Program-made: the position numbers and the translations under genes
The notes under the pieces: generated by a model
Databases searched by the model: none
What the model saw: the letters and a program-made list of their open reading frames with translations, nothing else
Told to the model about the DNA's origin: nothing
Assembly: GCF_001317355.1 (NCBI RefSeq)
Contig: NZ_LKET01000021.1
Span: 124,001 to 188,000, forward strand
Direction: 5' to 3'
From: Oxobacter pfennigii
GTDB lineage: Bacteria > Bacillota > Clostridia > Clostridiales > Oxobacteraceae
Length of the DNA: 64,000 nucleotides
Shown: one piece after another, positions 34,759 through 43,060 of the stretch
How the letters are laid out: every line of letters begins with the position of its first letter
How positions within the stretch are numbered: the stretch's first letter is position 1

Positions 34759-34838
34759 ATTATATAATGAATGCTGCAAGGATTCATCGTGCCATGAAAT
34801 TTACGCAGCAAATTTCATGCTATAATGTATTATACATC
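34759..34838. repeat. dispersed palindromic repeat, copy B
   Basis: The block reads TATTATATAATGAAT at the left and TATAATGTATTATA at the right, with ATGAATGC...GGATTCAT and ATGAAATTT-acgcagc-AAATTTCAT hairpins between. The ends and the GCAGCAAATT core match copy A at 15786-15860. A third inverted repeat, CATAACCATAGA / TCTATGGTTATG, sits immediately to its left (34684-34731). Confidence 0.55.
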
Positions 34839-34872
34839 AGGTGATAAAATTTAAATAGCCGGGGATAGTTTT

Positions 34873-35616
34873 ATGAAAGCAATAATATTTATTTTAGGGC
34901 TGGTTATGGGCAGTTTTCTTAACGTATGCATATACAGGATTCCTAAAGGTGAGTCGATTTCGTACCCACCTTCTCATTGTTCGGCTTGCAATGTGAGGAT
35001 AAAATGGTATGACCTTTTTCCGGTTGTAAGCTATTTAATATTAAAGGGCAGATGCAGGCGCTGCCATGAAAAAATATCAATAAGATACCCTGTTATTGAG
35101 CTATTAAACGCGGCAGTGTATTTATTGCTATACATAAACTACGGATATTCATTGCTTTTCTTAAAATATGCTATATTAGCTTCTTTGATGATTGTCATAG
35201 GCTTCATCGATTTAGATACCATGGATGTATACTTGAAAACTGTTATTTTTGGAGTTATATCTGGAATTATATTTGTGATAATAGGGTATTTTACCGGTGA
35301 TGCTGTTTTAAGCTATATATTAGGTGCAGTCACAGGGTATACAGCAATTGCACTTATTATTCTGTTAACCCGCGGTATGGGCTGGGGAGATGCAGAAATT
35401 TGCATAGTATCGGGACTTTATCTCGGATTAAGGCTTGTACCGGTTATGCTGTTTATAGCGGTAATATTAGGGGGATTAATCGGCATATTGTTAGTCATAA
35501 CAAAAATAAGATCCAGAAAGGATATGATTCCTTTCGGACCTTTTATTTCAGTCGCAACCTTGATTACGGCAATTTATGGCCATAGGTTGCTGGACTTATA
35601 TTTGGGGGTACCTTAA
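34873..35616 (+). CDS. type IV prepilin peptidase (A24 family)
   Basis: This 247-residue membrane aspartyl protease cleaves the leader from type IV prepilins or competence pseudopilins and methylates the new N-terminus. The N-terminal methylase half has GSFLNVCIYRIPKGESI and the zinc knuckle Cys36-Cys39 / Cys61-Cys64. The catalytic aspartates lie in GFIDLDTMDVYLK and GMGWGDAEICIVSG. It is a full-length bifunctional form. No pilus genes are nearby, so the substrates are elsewhere in the genome. Confidence 0.93.
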   Translation: MKAIIFILGLVMGSFLNVCIYRIPKGESISYPPSHCSACNVRIKWYDLFPVVSYLILKGRCRRCHEKISIRYPVIELLNAAVYLLLYINYGYSLLFLKYAILASLMIVIGFIDLDTMDVYLKTVIFGVISGIIFVIIGYFTGDAVLSYILGAVTGYTAIALIILLTRGMGWGDAEICIVSGLYLGLRLVPVMLFIAVILGGLIGILLVITKIRSRKDMIPFGPFISVATLITAIYGHRLLDLYLGVP

Positions 35617-35720
35617 AGGAGTGTTTTAGGGGTTGTAACACAACAATTTTAAAGCTTTATCGAGTTTTCGTAATGGCCGATGCAAGATAGGAATATTTGT
35701 ATTTACACAGGAGGAGATTT

Positions 35721-36530
35721 ATGAAATATTCTATTGGTGAATTTGCCGATATACTTGGAGTAACGGTGGATACGCTGAGGTTATATGAGAAATATGGTAT
35801 TATAAGGCCAATTAAAGATAACAAAAATAACTATAGATATTTCGATGATCTGGATGCAAGAAATTTGCTGCAGAGCAGGTGGTACAGAAGCATGCAGATA
35901 CCGCTTCAGGATGTAGCCGCCATAATTAAAAATCCTTCCTTGGATAATATTCTTGAAAAGATAGAAGAAACTCAGAAGAATTTACAGGAAGAAATAAGGA
36001 AAAGCACCCTGCTTTTAAACGAAATTACGGAAATAAGCCATGGCTTTAAGGAAATAGAACAATCATTAAATAAATGCAGAATAAAGAATATACCGGGCAT
36101 GTACAGAATAAGGCAAACCGACAGAAATATGTTATTAAAAGACGATTTCTTAAGAGACATTGTAAGCACATGGATGAACATATTGCCCTATACATTTTAC
36201 TCCTTTGAAATAGAAAAAAGGGAGTTCCTATCCGGAGATGATTGCTTCCGGTATAACTGGGGGCTTGCCATATATGAAGATAAAATACATAATTTTGATG
36301 TACCAATAAATGAAAATGTTGAATACATAAGCCCAAAAATATGCGTGTCCTCCGTAATATTCTCCTCAGAAGGAGAATATATAATGCGGGATGAATTGGA
36401 CTTCATGACAGACTTCATTAACAAAAATAACTATTCCATAGAAGGAAATATTGTAGGCAGAATAGTTATCACCGAAAAAATCAATGGAAAAGACAGATCA
36501 TATCTGGAAGTGAATATACCTATAAAATAA
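35721..36530 (+). CDS. MerR family regulator with an effector-binding C-terminal domain
   Basis: This 269-residue regulator has an N-terminal winged helix MKYSIGEFADILGVTVDTLRLY with the MerR pattern YEKYGIIRP, a coiled-coil linker (about 90-130), and a C-terminal domain (about 145-265) resembling GyrI-like effector-binding domains, starting at IPGMYRIRQTDRNML. It could control a multidrug transporter in response to a small aromatic ligand. AGGAGGAG precedes ATG 35721; the upstream ATG at 35697 lacks a site. The next gene, the flavinylated lipoprotein, begins 230 bp downstream. Confidence 0.88.
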   Translation: MKYSIGEFADILGVTVDTLRLYEKYGIIRPIKDNKNNYRYFDDLDARNLLQSRWYRSMQIPLQDVAAIIKNPSLDNILEKIEETQKNLQEEIRKSTLLLNEITEISHGFKEIEQSLNKCRIKNIPGMYRIRQTDRNMLLKDDFLRDIVSTWMNILPYTFYSFEIEKREFLSGDDCFRYNWGLAIYEDKIHNFDVPINENVEYISPKICVSSVIFSSEGEYIMRDELDFMTDFINKNNYSIEGNIVGRIVITEKINGKDRSYLEVNIPIK

Positions 36531-36760
36531 TAAAGATAAATCGACATATAAAATTAAGACTACTGAAGGCAAAGTTTTTAAATAAAGGTAAAAGGTCAGG
36601 TTCTTACATGAATTTGACTTTTTTAATTTGTTAATTAACAAACATATTGACCTTGGTGTTGCACCAGAGTTTAAAATAATAACTGATAAAAGGTGTCATT
36701 AATTTTACATTACAATGGCAGCTTTAAAGATCATTAATAAATAAGAGAGGAGAAAATCTA

Positions 36761-38677
36761 ATGGAGAAGAAGCAATTAATTAACAGAATACTGGCGGTAT
36801 GGCTTAGTATGCTGCTCTTAGTATCCCTATTCAGCGGGTGTACAAAACCGGCAACTAATTCGCCGGGTGCTCTGTTCAAAGCAGGTACCTACACAACTTC
36901 GGCTAAAGGCAGAGAAGGAGATGTTAAAGTAGAGGTAACATTCAGCGAAACCAAGATTACCGATATTAAAATTATAAGCCAGTCGGAAACCAAGGGCCTG
37001 GGGGACGCAGCCTTAGAGAGCGTTAAAAAGCAGATACTTGATGGACAAACATTAGCAGTAGAAGCCGTTGCCGGCGCTACTCTTTCAAGCCAAGCTATAC
37101 TGGCTGCAGTGGAAGACTGCGTAAAGCAGGCGGACGGCGACGTTGACGCATTAAAAAAAGCCGCACAAAAGGTAGAAGAAGGAAAGACAGAGAAGCTTGA
37201 AGCCGATGTAGTAGTAGTGGGCGGAGGGGCTTCCGGAGTTACTGCGGCAGTTTCGGCAAGTGACAAGGGAGCAAAAGTAATACTTTTAGAAAAGACAGGG
37301 GTTATAGGCGGGGCAAGCAATTTATCCTGGGCAGGAAAATTCATTGACTCTTCTGCGGCTATTGCAAGCGGTTTAAAGATTGACCAGGAAAAAATGATCG
37401 CCGACTGGATTGAAAACTGCCACTGGAGGGTGGATGCAGCTGCCATAAGACAATATGTAACGAAATCGGGAGAAACATACGATTGGCTGGCTCAAAAAGG
37501 ATACGTAACACAATTTATGAATTTCTTCGGAGAACAGATGCATCTGCTTCCGGCCTATGAAACCCGTGAAGAATTGTTAAGAAAAATGCTGGCTGATTCC
37601 GTAGAAAAAAATGGACAGGTAATTACACAAGCAACGGCAAAGAAGCTTATAAAGAATGATGCAGGAGAAGTTACAGGCGTAATAGTACAAAAAGCGGACG
37701 GAACAACTCTTGAAATAACAGCAAAAAATATAATTCTTGCTACAGGGGGCTATGCAGCCAATAAGGAAATGGTTAAAGAGTCCTTTGGATTTGAAGGCGT
37801 AAACGGAGGTCTTGGACAGAATGTGGGTGAAGGTTTAAAGATGGCATGGGAGGTTGGAGCAAAAGTTCCCGATAACTTTGGAGGGCAAATGCTGCACCAA
37901 ACCTTGGCCAGATCAACAGACAAGCTAAAGGCTCAATATGATGGCTTTCAGGCTAGTTATCCTCTTATGCTGACCTATCTGCCTAACTTCATGAATGTAG
38001 GCACTTCCGGTGCAAGGTTCAGGGATGAAGCTGCTACGCTTACAGCGGTTGCAGCTGCCAATACCAGCGCATTCCAAGGGCCATACCACTATGTTATTGT
38101 TTCAAAGTCTCAGCTGGATTTACTAATGTCACAGGGTATGAACGGGGTAAAAGCTCCAAAGCTTCCAGGAATGCCTCCTGAGTTTTATCTGTCATGGCAG
38201 GATCAGTTTAAACTGGATAATTCATGGAAAGATGCAGATAAAGTATTTGACACCATGGTCCAGAACGGAGACGGGTTTAATGGCAATACGCTGGAAGAAC
38301 TGGCCAAGAATGCAGGAATGGATGTAAATGTTTTCACAGAAACATTTAAAAGTTATGAAGAAGCTTGCAAGACCGGCAATGATACGGAGTTTGGAAAATC
38401 TGCCGACTATCTGCTCCCTTACGGTGACGGTCCCTACTATGCCATTATTTCTGAAATAAACAACCTGGGTTCTGTAGGAGGATTACTGGTTAATACAAAA
38501 TTCCAGGTGCTTGATGAAAAACGTATTCCAATTAAAGGTTTATATGCGGTAGGATTGGAATCAGAAGGTGTATTGTTTAATGACACATATGTAGGGAATG
38601 GCGTTGGAATAGGATATGCATTCACGTCAGGACGCCTTGGCGGAGAATATGCAGCCGAAAATGCACTGGAAAAATAA
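36761..38677 (+). CDS. extracellular FMN/FAD reductase lipoprotein (fumarate/urocanate-reductase-like)
   Basis: This 638-residue secreted lipoprotein has a signal peptide with lipobox LFSGC (Cys27). An FMN-binding domain (about 35-125) has the covalent-flavin attachment site AVAGATLSS (Thr107), modified by ApbE-type flavin transferase. A flavocytochrome-c FAD domain has VVVVGGGASGVTAAVSA (149-165) and GARFRDEAATLTAV, with the catalytic arginine region. It is expected to reduce an unsaturated organic acid (fumarate-, urocanate- or cinnamate-type) outside the cell with electrons from membrane flavins. A similar gene at 43061 and the corrinoid/methyltransferase genes are neighbours, so its acceptor may come from the same substrate pathway. 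A perfect terminator follows. Confidence 0.9.
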   Translation: MEKKQLINRILAVWLSMLLLVSLFSGCTKPATNSPGALFKAGTYTTSAKGREGDVKVEVTFSETKITDIKIISQSETKGLGDAALESVKKQILDGQTLAVEAVAGATLSSQAILAAVEDCVKQADGDVDALKKAAQKVEEGKTEKLEADVVVVGGGASGVTAAVSASDKGAKVILLEKTGVIGGASNLSWAGKFIDSSAAIASGLKIDQEKMIADWIENCHWRVDAAAIRQYVTKSGETYDWLAQKGYVTQFMNFFGEQMHLLPAYETREELLRKMLADSVEKNGQVITQATAKKLIKNDAGEVTGVIVQKADGTTLEITAKNIILATGGYAANKEMVKESFGFEGVNGGLGQNVGEGLKMAWEVGAKVPDNFGGQMLHQTLARSTDKLKAQYDGFQASYPLMLTYLPNFMNVGTSGARFRDEAATLTAVAAANTSAFQGPYHYVIVSKSQLDLLMSQGMNGVKAPKLPGMPPEFYLSWQDQFKLDNSWKDADKVFDTMVQNGDGFNGNTLEELAKNAGMDVNVFTETFKSYEEACKTGNDTEFGKSADYLLPYGDGPYYAIISEINNLGSVGGLLVNTKFQVLDEKRIPIKGLYAVGLESEGVLFNDTYVGNGVGIGYAFTSGRLGGEYAAENALEK

Positions 38678-38694
38678 TAAAAATACTCTTTTAT

Positions 38695-38720
38695 ATAAGC
38701 AGCCTGCCTGGGCTGCTTAT
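38695..38720 (+). terminator. terminator hairpin after the first flavin lipoprotein gene
   Basis: ATAAGCAGCC and GGCTGCTTAT form a perfect 10-bp stem around TGCCTG. The following T content is modest, so termination could be partial. Confidence 0.6.
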
Positions 38721-38902
38721 ACTTATTTGCTGCTCAATAATATTGTTAGAATAACGGGTGCAATATTGATAAGAACTGAGAAACTAAGTGTGAAGGATAT
38801 AACAGATAAGTGCAGAATATTATTATAGAGGGAGCTAAATGCCCTTTAATCATATTTTAAAATACCGATATAAACCAGGTTAGCCTTGGTACATAGGGAT
38901 GT

Positions 38903-39511
38903 TTGTTAATTATAAAATTAAGATATGAGAGGCAGGCGGGGAGTTTGTATTATTCCGCATATAATAAATTGTTCTGGGGATTTGTATTGATTTATATAGG
39001 AATAAACATAGGAAATTTTGATATTTTTCCTGATATAGTCGGATATATAACTGTATCAGTAGCTCTTGGGGAATTAAGGGGGCAGCATGAAATATATAAG
39101 AAAGGAAGATTGCCTGCTTTTATTATGATTTTCTATTCTGCCGCGGAAGTAATAATCAGAGGCAGCAGCATAAATAAAGCTGGCTTATTGCAATCTCATC
39201 AAATAGGGTATATTCTTTTATGGTTATTTCCAAGTATAATCAGGATGTATATGGTTTATTTTATATGCAAAGGGTTTTATTATGTGGCTGACGAAAAACA
39301 GCTTGGAGTATTCAGAGAGACAGCAAAAAATAGGTGGAAGCAATTTTGCTGGTTGACAGTACCCGTACTTTTCATATTGCCGTTCATTAATAATTCAGAA
39401 GTTTGGTATATACCTTCACTTATATTGGTTGCATCGTATTTAATAGCCACCATCCTCATTTTGAATCTTGCGTACAACGCAAGAAATACCCTGTCCGGAA
39501 GGGAAGGTTAA
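38903..39511 (+). CDS. membrane protein, unknown
   Basis: This is a 202-residue predicted membrane protein with five hydrophobic helices, including LFWGFVLIYIGINIGNFDIFPD near the N-terminus and an aromatic fourth helix. The N-terminal half resembles the small DUF-type membrane proteins with an IGINIGNFDIFPDIVGYI motif found in Clostridia. The start is uncertain: TTG 38903 is possible, but a TTG near 38945 follows GGCGGGGAG. It converges with the minus-strand heptad-repeat gene with about a 4-bp overlap of the two ends. No function is evident. Confidence 0.6.
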   Translation: MLIIKLRYERQAGSLYYSAYNKLFWGFVLIYIGINIGNFDIFPDIVGYITVSVALGELRGQHEIYKKGRLPAFIMIFYSAAEVIIRGSSINKAGLLQSHQIGYILLWLFPSIIRMYMVYFICKGFYYVADEKQLGVFRETAKNRWKQFCWLTVPVLFILPFINNSEVWYIPSLILVASYLIATILILNLAYNARNTLSGREG

Positions 39512-39855
39512 GTATTATTAAGACGATCCAGTATTTTTTGAATTTGCGACTGCATTTGATTAAGTTGCATATGAATTCCGTGGAGTTCATGAGTTACATC
39601 ATTATCGGAGTTATTTTGCCCGTTGGAATTATTTTGCTGGGACTGCTGCAACAGGGTGGCGATGATTGATACTCTATTTCCTTCATTTGCATAGATATTT
39701 CCTATGCTCTCTACGGCACTTCCTAAAGATTCAATATGGTTTGCCAGGATTTGAATATTGTTGCCCAAAACTTGCAGTTGTCCTCCATAAATCTGCAGTT
39801 GATTAGAAAATATCTGAAGCTTAGTTAAATACTCCTGAGAAAATTCTGATTCCAT
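39508..39855 (-). CDS. helical repeat protein, unknown
   Basis: This 115-residue protein, starting MESEFSQEYLTKLQIF, is dominated by a seven-residue periodic pattern (LQIFSNQ, LQIYGGQ, LQVLGNN, IQILANH, IESLGSA, VESIGNI) in residues 10-55. Then comes a glutamine/asparagine-rich linker and a C-terminal coiled coil (LHGIHMQLNQMQSQIQKILD). It looks like a self-associating coiled-coil or surface-attached scaffold; no signal peptide is evident. The start is uncertain because in-frame ATGs at 39855 and 39870 sit near an AGGAAGG site. Family unknown. Confidence 0.55.
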   Translation of the reverse strand: MESEFSQEYLTKLQIFSNQLQIYGGQLQVLGNNIQILANHIESLGSAVESIGNIYANEGNRVSIIATLLQQSQQNNSNGQNNSDNDVTHELHGIHMQLNQMQSQIQKILDRLNNT

Positions 39856-39990
39856 ATATAAAATCCACATCCTTCCTAAGCTTCGAATACTGGTATTAGT
39901 AAAAATATGCATATGATATATGGTAACATGCCATTAATATTTACATATTATATTTAAAGTTTAATTTGTTTTCATAAGGAGTATGGAATT

Positions 39991-40161
39991 ATGTTTTCTG
40001 ATAATTATAATGAATATCTTAAAGGTTCAGCAGAATTTGATAAATATCAGCTGTTGGTTTCAAAATCCTTTATAGGGATAGGGTTACTAACAAGCTTATA
40101 TGTTTTGACTCAAGGAATAATACCTTATATGAGGAATGATTCCGCTAAAAAGGGCTTATAA
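39991..40161 (+). CDS. 56-residue small membrane-associated peptide, unknown
   Basis: This open frame begins at ATG 39991 behind AAGGAG and ends at TAA 40159-40161. The peptide MFSDNYNEYLKGSAEF then has a hydrophobic stretch (SFIGIGLLTSLYVLTQG) of helix length near the C-terminus, which would anchor it to the membrane. It is the first of three consecutive small frames (39991, 40262 and the minus-strand 40444), a cluster of small regulatory proteins. No family is recognised. Confidence 0.55.
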   Translation: MFSDNYNEYLKGSAEFDKYQLLVSKSFIGIGLLTSLYVLTQGIIPYMRNDSAKKGL

Positions 40162-40261
40162 TTTAAGTTTTGCTCAAGCTATCTGATTATGTTGATTAAA
40201 ATATATAAGAATTGTATAATAGCCATATGATTACAAAATATTTTCAAGAGTGGTAATTGTT

Positions 40262-40411
40262 ATGAAACTAACTGATGAAATTAGGATTTTGCAAGAAATG
40301 CTTAATGAAATGTTGGAAAAGAGTAAATTAAATAAGCAGGAACTTATAGAATATAGCCAAAAACTGGATAAGCTCATCATTGAGTATTACCTGAAAGATA
40401 AAAATAAATAA
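40262..40411 (+). CDS. Spo0E-like aspartyl-phosphate phosphatase
   Basis: This 49-residue helical-hairpin peptide matches the Spo0E family: an N-terminal helix MKLTDEIRILQEMLNEMLEK and the signature helix ELIEYSQKLDKLIIEYY with the SxxLD motif. Spo0E-like proteins remove the phosphate from Spo0A and so delay sporulation. The ATG follows a weak AGTGGT site. It is too short to appear in standard ORF lists, and an intrinsic terminator follows immediately. It supports an endospore-forming host. Confidence 0.88.
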   Translation: MKLTDEIRILQEMLNEMLEKSKLNKQELIEYSQKLDKLIIEYYLKDKNK

Positions 40412-40444
40412 CAGCTAAATTACTAATTAGCTGTTATTTTTTGT
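40404..40444. terminator. terminator between the spo0E-like gene and the converging small gene
   Basis: AATAACAGCTAA and TTAGCTGTTATT form a 12-bp stem followed by TTTTTTG, so it can terminate the spo0E-like gene and perhaps the converging gene as well. Confidence 0.85.
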
Positions 40445-40602
40445 TAGTTTATATTCTCTAAAAATCTCCGCTTTGTTTCGGTGTGTTCTATATACTCCGC
40501 TTCGCTAATCATTCCTTTTGCTTTCAGATCGTCTAATGCCTGAATAAACAACATGCACAGTTCTTCAAGCATTTTTCTGTATTCATCCAATGAATCAATC
40601 AT
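40444..40602 (-). CDS. 52-residue SHOCT-like small protein
   Basis: This 52-residue minus-strand frame begins MIDSLDEYRKMLEELCMLFI behind a strong GGAGG site 7 bases upstream and ends next to the terminator shared with the spo0E-like gene. The C-terminus LKAKGMISEAEYIEHTETKRRFLE has the SHOCT-like pattern (L...G.I...Ey...K..ll) that folds as a helical oligomerisation motif. It is likely a genuine small cytoplasmic protein, function unknown. It was too short for ORF calling. Confidence 0.65.
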   Translation of the reverse strand: MIDSLDEYRKMLEELCMLFIQALDDLKAKGMISEAEYIEHTETKRRFLENIN

Positions 40603-40801
40603 ATTCAGACCTCCAGCAAATATGTTTAATTAACATGTATATAAATTATAACACAAACTTTACATATTTTAGTATTTATTTTAACAATAATAAATTATTT
40701 TCTCAAAAAAATTTTAAATATTGTTATTCCAAATATATGTACTTAGCGTGTATAAAAAGGACAGGAAAATATCCTGCCCTTCTCATCAAGTCGTATTAAT
40801 A

Positions 40802-41428
40802 TTAAACTAATTCCTTAGCTTTAACAGCAGCTCCGCCTGCATCACGGGCATAAGCGTCAGCTCCGATTGAGGATGCAAATTCAGGAGTGATAGGTGCTCC
40901 GCCTACCAATACCTTGAATCCTGTCAAACCGCTGGCTTTAATTGTTTCTACTGTTTCTTTCATAGCCGGCATAGTTGTTGTTAAAAGTGCTGAGCAAGCT
41001 ACCACTTTTACATCAGGATTTGCTTTTATTGTTTCAATGAATTTGTCTGCCGGAACGTCAACACCGAGGTCTATAACATCGAAACCTGCGCTGCCTATCA
41101 TAAGAGCAACAAGGTTCTTGCCGATGTCATGAAGGTCTCCTGCAACAGTTCCTATAATGCATTTTCCAAGGGAAACTGAACCTTCACCTGCAAGAACAGG
41201 TTTTAAAACTTCTACGCCTTTTTGCATTGCTTTACCTGCAACAAGCATTTCAGGAACAAATATTTCTCCTGATGAGAATTTGTCACCTACTACTCCCATA
41301 GCTTCAACCATTGCTTCAAGGATAGCAGTTGCTGCTTGTCCTTCGTTCAATGCTTCCTGTACTAAACCAGGAACAACTTTGGTTTTACCGGCTGCGACTC
41401 CAGCTTTTACTTCATCAATTTTAGACAT
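40802..41428 (-). CDS. methyltransferase corrinoid protein (MtaC/MtbC/MtvC-like)
   Basis: This 208-residue B12-binding protein carries the methyl group between a substrate methyltransferase and a tetrahydrofolate or coenzyme M methyltransferase. The cap helices (1-85) precede the Rossmann domain, with the cobalt-ligating DLHDIG motif (His100) in GTVAGDLHDIGKNLVALM. The SAL motif (VVACSALLTTTMPAMKETV) and VLVGGAPIT bind the corrinoid. It lies 87 bp downstream of a URO-D methyltransferase gene on the same strand, so the pair forms a transcript. TTTTCCTCC-complement ribosome site. Related corrinoid proteins serve O-demethylases, methylamine or methanol methyltransferases; the exact substrate is unknown. 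Confidence 0.93.
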   Translation of the reverse strand: MSKIDEVKAGVAAGKTKVVPGLVQEALNEGQAATAILEAMVEAMGVVGDKFSSGEIFVPEMLVAGKAMQKGVEVLKPVLAGEGSVSLGKCIIGTVAGDLHDIGKNLVALMIGSAGFDVIDLGVDVPADKFIETIKANPDVKVVACSALLTTTMPAMKETVETIKASGLTGFKVLVGGAPITPEFASSIGADAYARDAGGAAVKAKELV

Positions 41429-41515
41429 TTGTTTTCCTCCCTTTAATAGGCAATAGCAAATTAATGCTCAGCCTGATATTTTAAAATATATTGTAATATA
41501 TTTGAATCAACAGAA

Positions 41516-42505
41516 TTAGAACATTATTTTGCTTATTCTGTCTATTTCTTCACTTACGCAATCATATACACCAGGATAAACGCTCTCAGGGCCACCCATA
41601 GTTGTATTTGGTATGAAGTAGTGTTTGCCATTAGCTTTGCAGGCCCTTTCCACTTCTCCCCTTATAACTTCGCGTGACCAGTCATGTGTATCTACGATAC
41701 CGTTGTTTATATCGCCCATGAATGTAATCTGACCGCCGTATTTCTTGATTAATTCAGGAATATTGTTTCCTGTCATAGCTCCCTGCCAGATATCTATACC
41801 CATTTCAATCATATGAGGAACAAGGTTAGCTGAGTATGAATCGTTGTGGTGAACGATAAGCTGAACACCGTGAGATTTGTAATATCCATATATTTTCTTG
41901 AAAGCTGGTACGATGAATTCTCCGAACATATCAGGAGAAATGAAGGAATTGAGTTGGCTGCCCCAATCGTCATGATGGATGATACAATCAGGTTTAACTA
42001 TATCGCAAACCAGTTTAGCGTATCCAAGTTTCCATTCAGTAATGTAATCTATAAGTTCATGCATTGCTTCCGGTTCTTCATAGAAGTACATTAAGCAATC
42101 ATCCATACCTGTTAAATAGTGAACCTGTTCAAATACACCGGGTGTAACAAGCATTGATAAGAAATATTCATTGCGGTCAACTTGAGCAGCCTGAGAAAGA
42201 ATGTTATCCCATGCGCCTTCAGCATAATCGAAGGAAGGTCCTTTAACTACTTCTTTCCATTTAGTGATGTCTTTTATTACTTTATGTTCCTGGTCATGCA
42301 AAGGGAATCCGGCAGGCACATGTGGAGGGAATCTTCTTACAACACCCCATCCGTCTGTAACGTCAGGGCCGCCTTTTACAGGTCTTGGGTTTTTAGCAGC
42401 GATTGGGTCGCCGGCTACCATTTTGAATGCTTCCCACTGATTGACAAACCTGTCAGGGTTACCGCCCTTAATTGTCTCTAAAAGATTTTGTCTCTTGGTT
42501 AACAT
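41516..42505 (-). CDS. uroporphyrinogen decarboxylase-family methyltransferase 1 (HHxD type)
   Basis: This 329-residue member of the URO-D/MtaA-CmuA superfamily, and not true HemE, probably transfers a methyl group from a methylated substrate to the neighbouring corrinoid protein. The start is MLTKRQNLLETIKGGNPDRFV. Motifs: VVRRFPPHVPAGFPLHD, DDCLMYFYEEPEAMHEL, IIHHDDWGSQLN (His177/178) and LIVHHNDSYSANLVP (His219-Asp222). The zinc-type HxC motif of MtaA is absent; the HHND cluster occupies its place. A strong minus-strand promoter lies upstream, and the corrinoid gene follows. It is the close paralogue of the gene at 57360. Confidence 0.9.
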   Translation of the reverse strand: MLTKRQNLLETIKGGNPDRFVNQWEAFKMVAGDPIAAKNPRPVKGGPDVTDGWGVVRRFPPHVPAGFPLHDQEHKVIKDITKWKEVVKGPSFDYAEGAWDNILSQAAQVDRNEYFLSMLVTPGVFEQVHYLTGMDDCLMYFYEEPEAMHELIDYITEWKLGYAKLVCDIVKPDCIIHHDDWGSQLNSFISPDMFGEFIVPAFKKIYGYYKSHGVQLIVHHNDSYSANLVPHMIEMGIDIWQGAMTGNNIPELIKKYGGQITFMGDINNGIVDTHDWSREVIRGEVERACKANGKHYFIPNTTMGGPESVYPGVYDCVSEEIDRISKIMF

Positions 42506-42633
42506 ACAGTTACCTCCTTTTAATTTTGACTATTACTGCTTATACTGTAATATTTAAGTCCTGAAAGATTACAGGGCAAAATATTCCGAAAAAAAGTATA
42601 CTTTGTACTATAACCACACTAGCATACGTTATC

Positions 42634-42662
42634 ATTATAGTTTTTTCGTTAAATATCGTCAA
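42634..42662 (-). promoter_or_regulatory. strong sigma-A promoter of the methyltransferase-corrinoid operon
   Basis: On the minus strand, TTGACG (42662-42657) and TATAAT (42639-42634) are 17 bp apart, a near-consensus promoter. It leaves a leader of about 125 bases before the ATG. Confidence 0.85.
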
Positions 42663-42668
42663 TAACTT

Positions 42669-42696
42669 TATTGATTTTACAAGCAATAAATCAATA
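42669..42696. promoter_or_regulatory. dyad just upstream of the methyltransferase promoter, activator site candidate
   Basis: TATTGATTT and AAATCAATA form a perfect 9-bp inverted repeat with a 10-bp centre, 6 bp upstream of the -35 on the minus strand. The position suits an activator such as the AraC-type regulator encoded at 44981. Confidence 0.4.
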
Positions 42697-43060
42697 TTTT
42701 GGAAAAATCCTACTGACAGAGTTTTATAATTCTATAAAAATATTTTTATCAGTTGAACTTTCTTTTATACTGCAAAGGAATTATAAAAAAATGTCAACTC
42801 TGTGGATAAGATATTTATTAAAGAAATTGACAAAAAAATATCCTTATTATAATAGATTCACTCAAAAATAATAATTTATAAAGGTTTATATTAAAGTATC
42901 TATAATTGATATTTAAATAAGACAATATTTCAAACCATATAAGCAATATATTGAGTTCAATATTTTGACTTTTAATGTTAAAATTATAACTATAAGCAGG
43001 CGAACCTAAGTGCGTTAAGTTCAATGATGCAATTATACAAAATTTAAAGGAGGACAAATT

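Larger units (their letters stand above)
42506..43060. other. divergent control region between the methyltransferase and the second flavin lipoprotein
   Basis: No gene is supported in this 555-bp, very AT-rich stretch. It holds the promoter and dyad described separately, a palindrome AAAGTATACTTT at 42593-42604 inside the methyltransferase leader, and the GGAGGA ribosome site of the lipoprotein at 43049. The size suggests complex regulation of both divergent units. Confidence 0.5.

Noticed and set aside
38616-38828. 70-residue plus-strand frame overlapping the end of the first lipoprotein gene
   Set aside because: It crosses the lipoprotein stop and terminator hairpin, with no ribosome site.
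40590-40799. 69-residue plus-strand frame in the gap before the corrinoid gene
   Set aside because: It overlaps the 5' region of the minus-strand small gene and is very A/T-rich; probably random.
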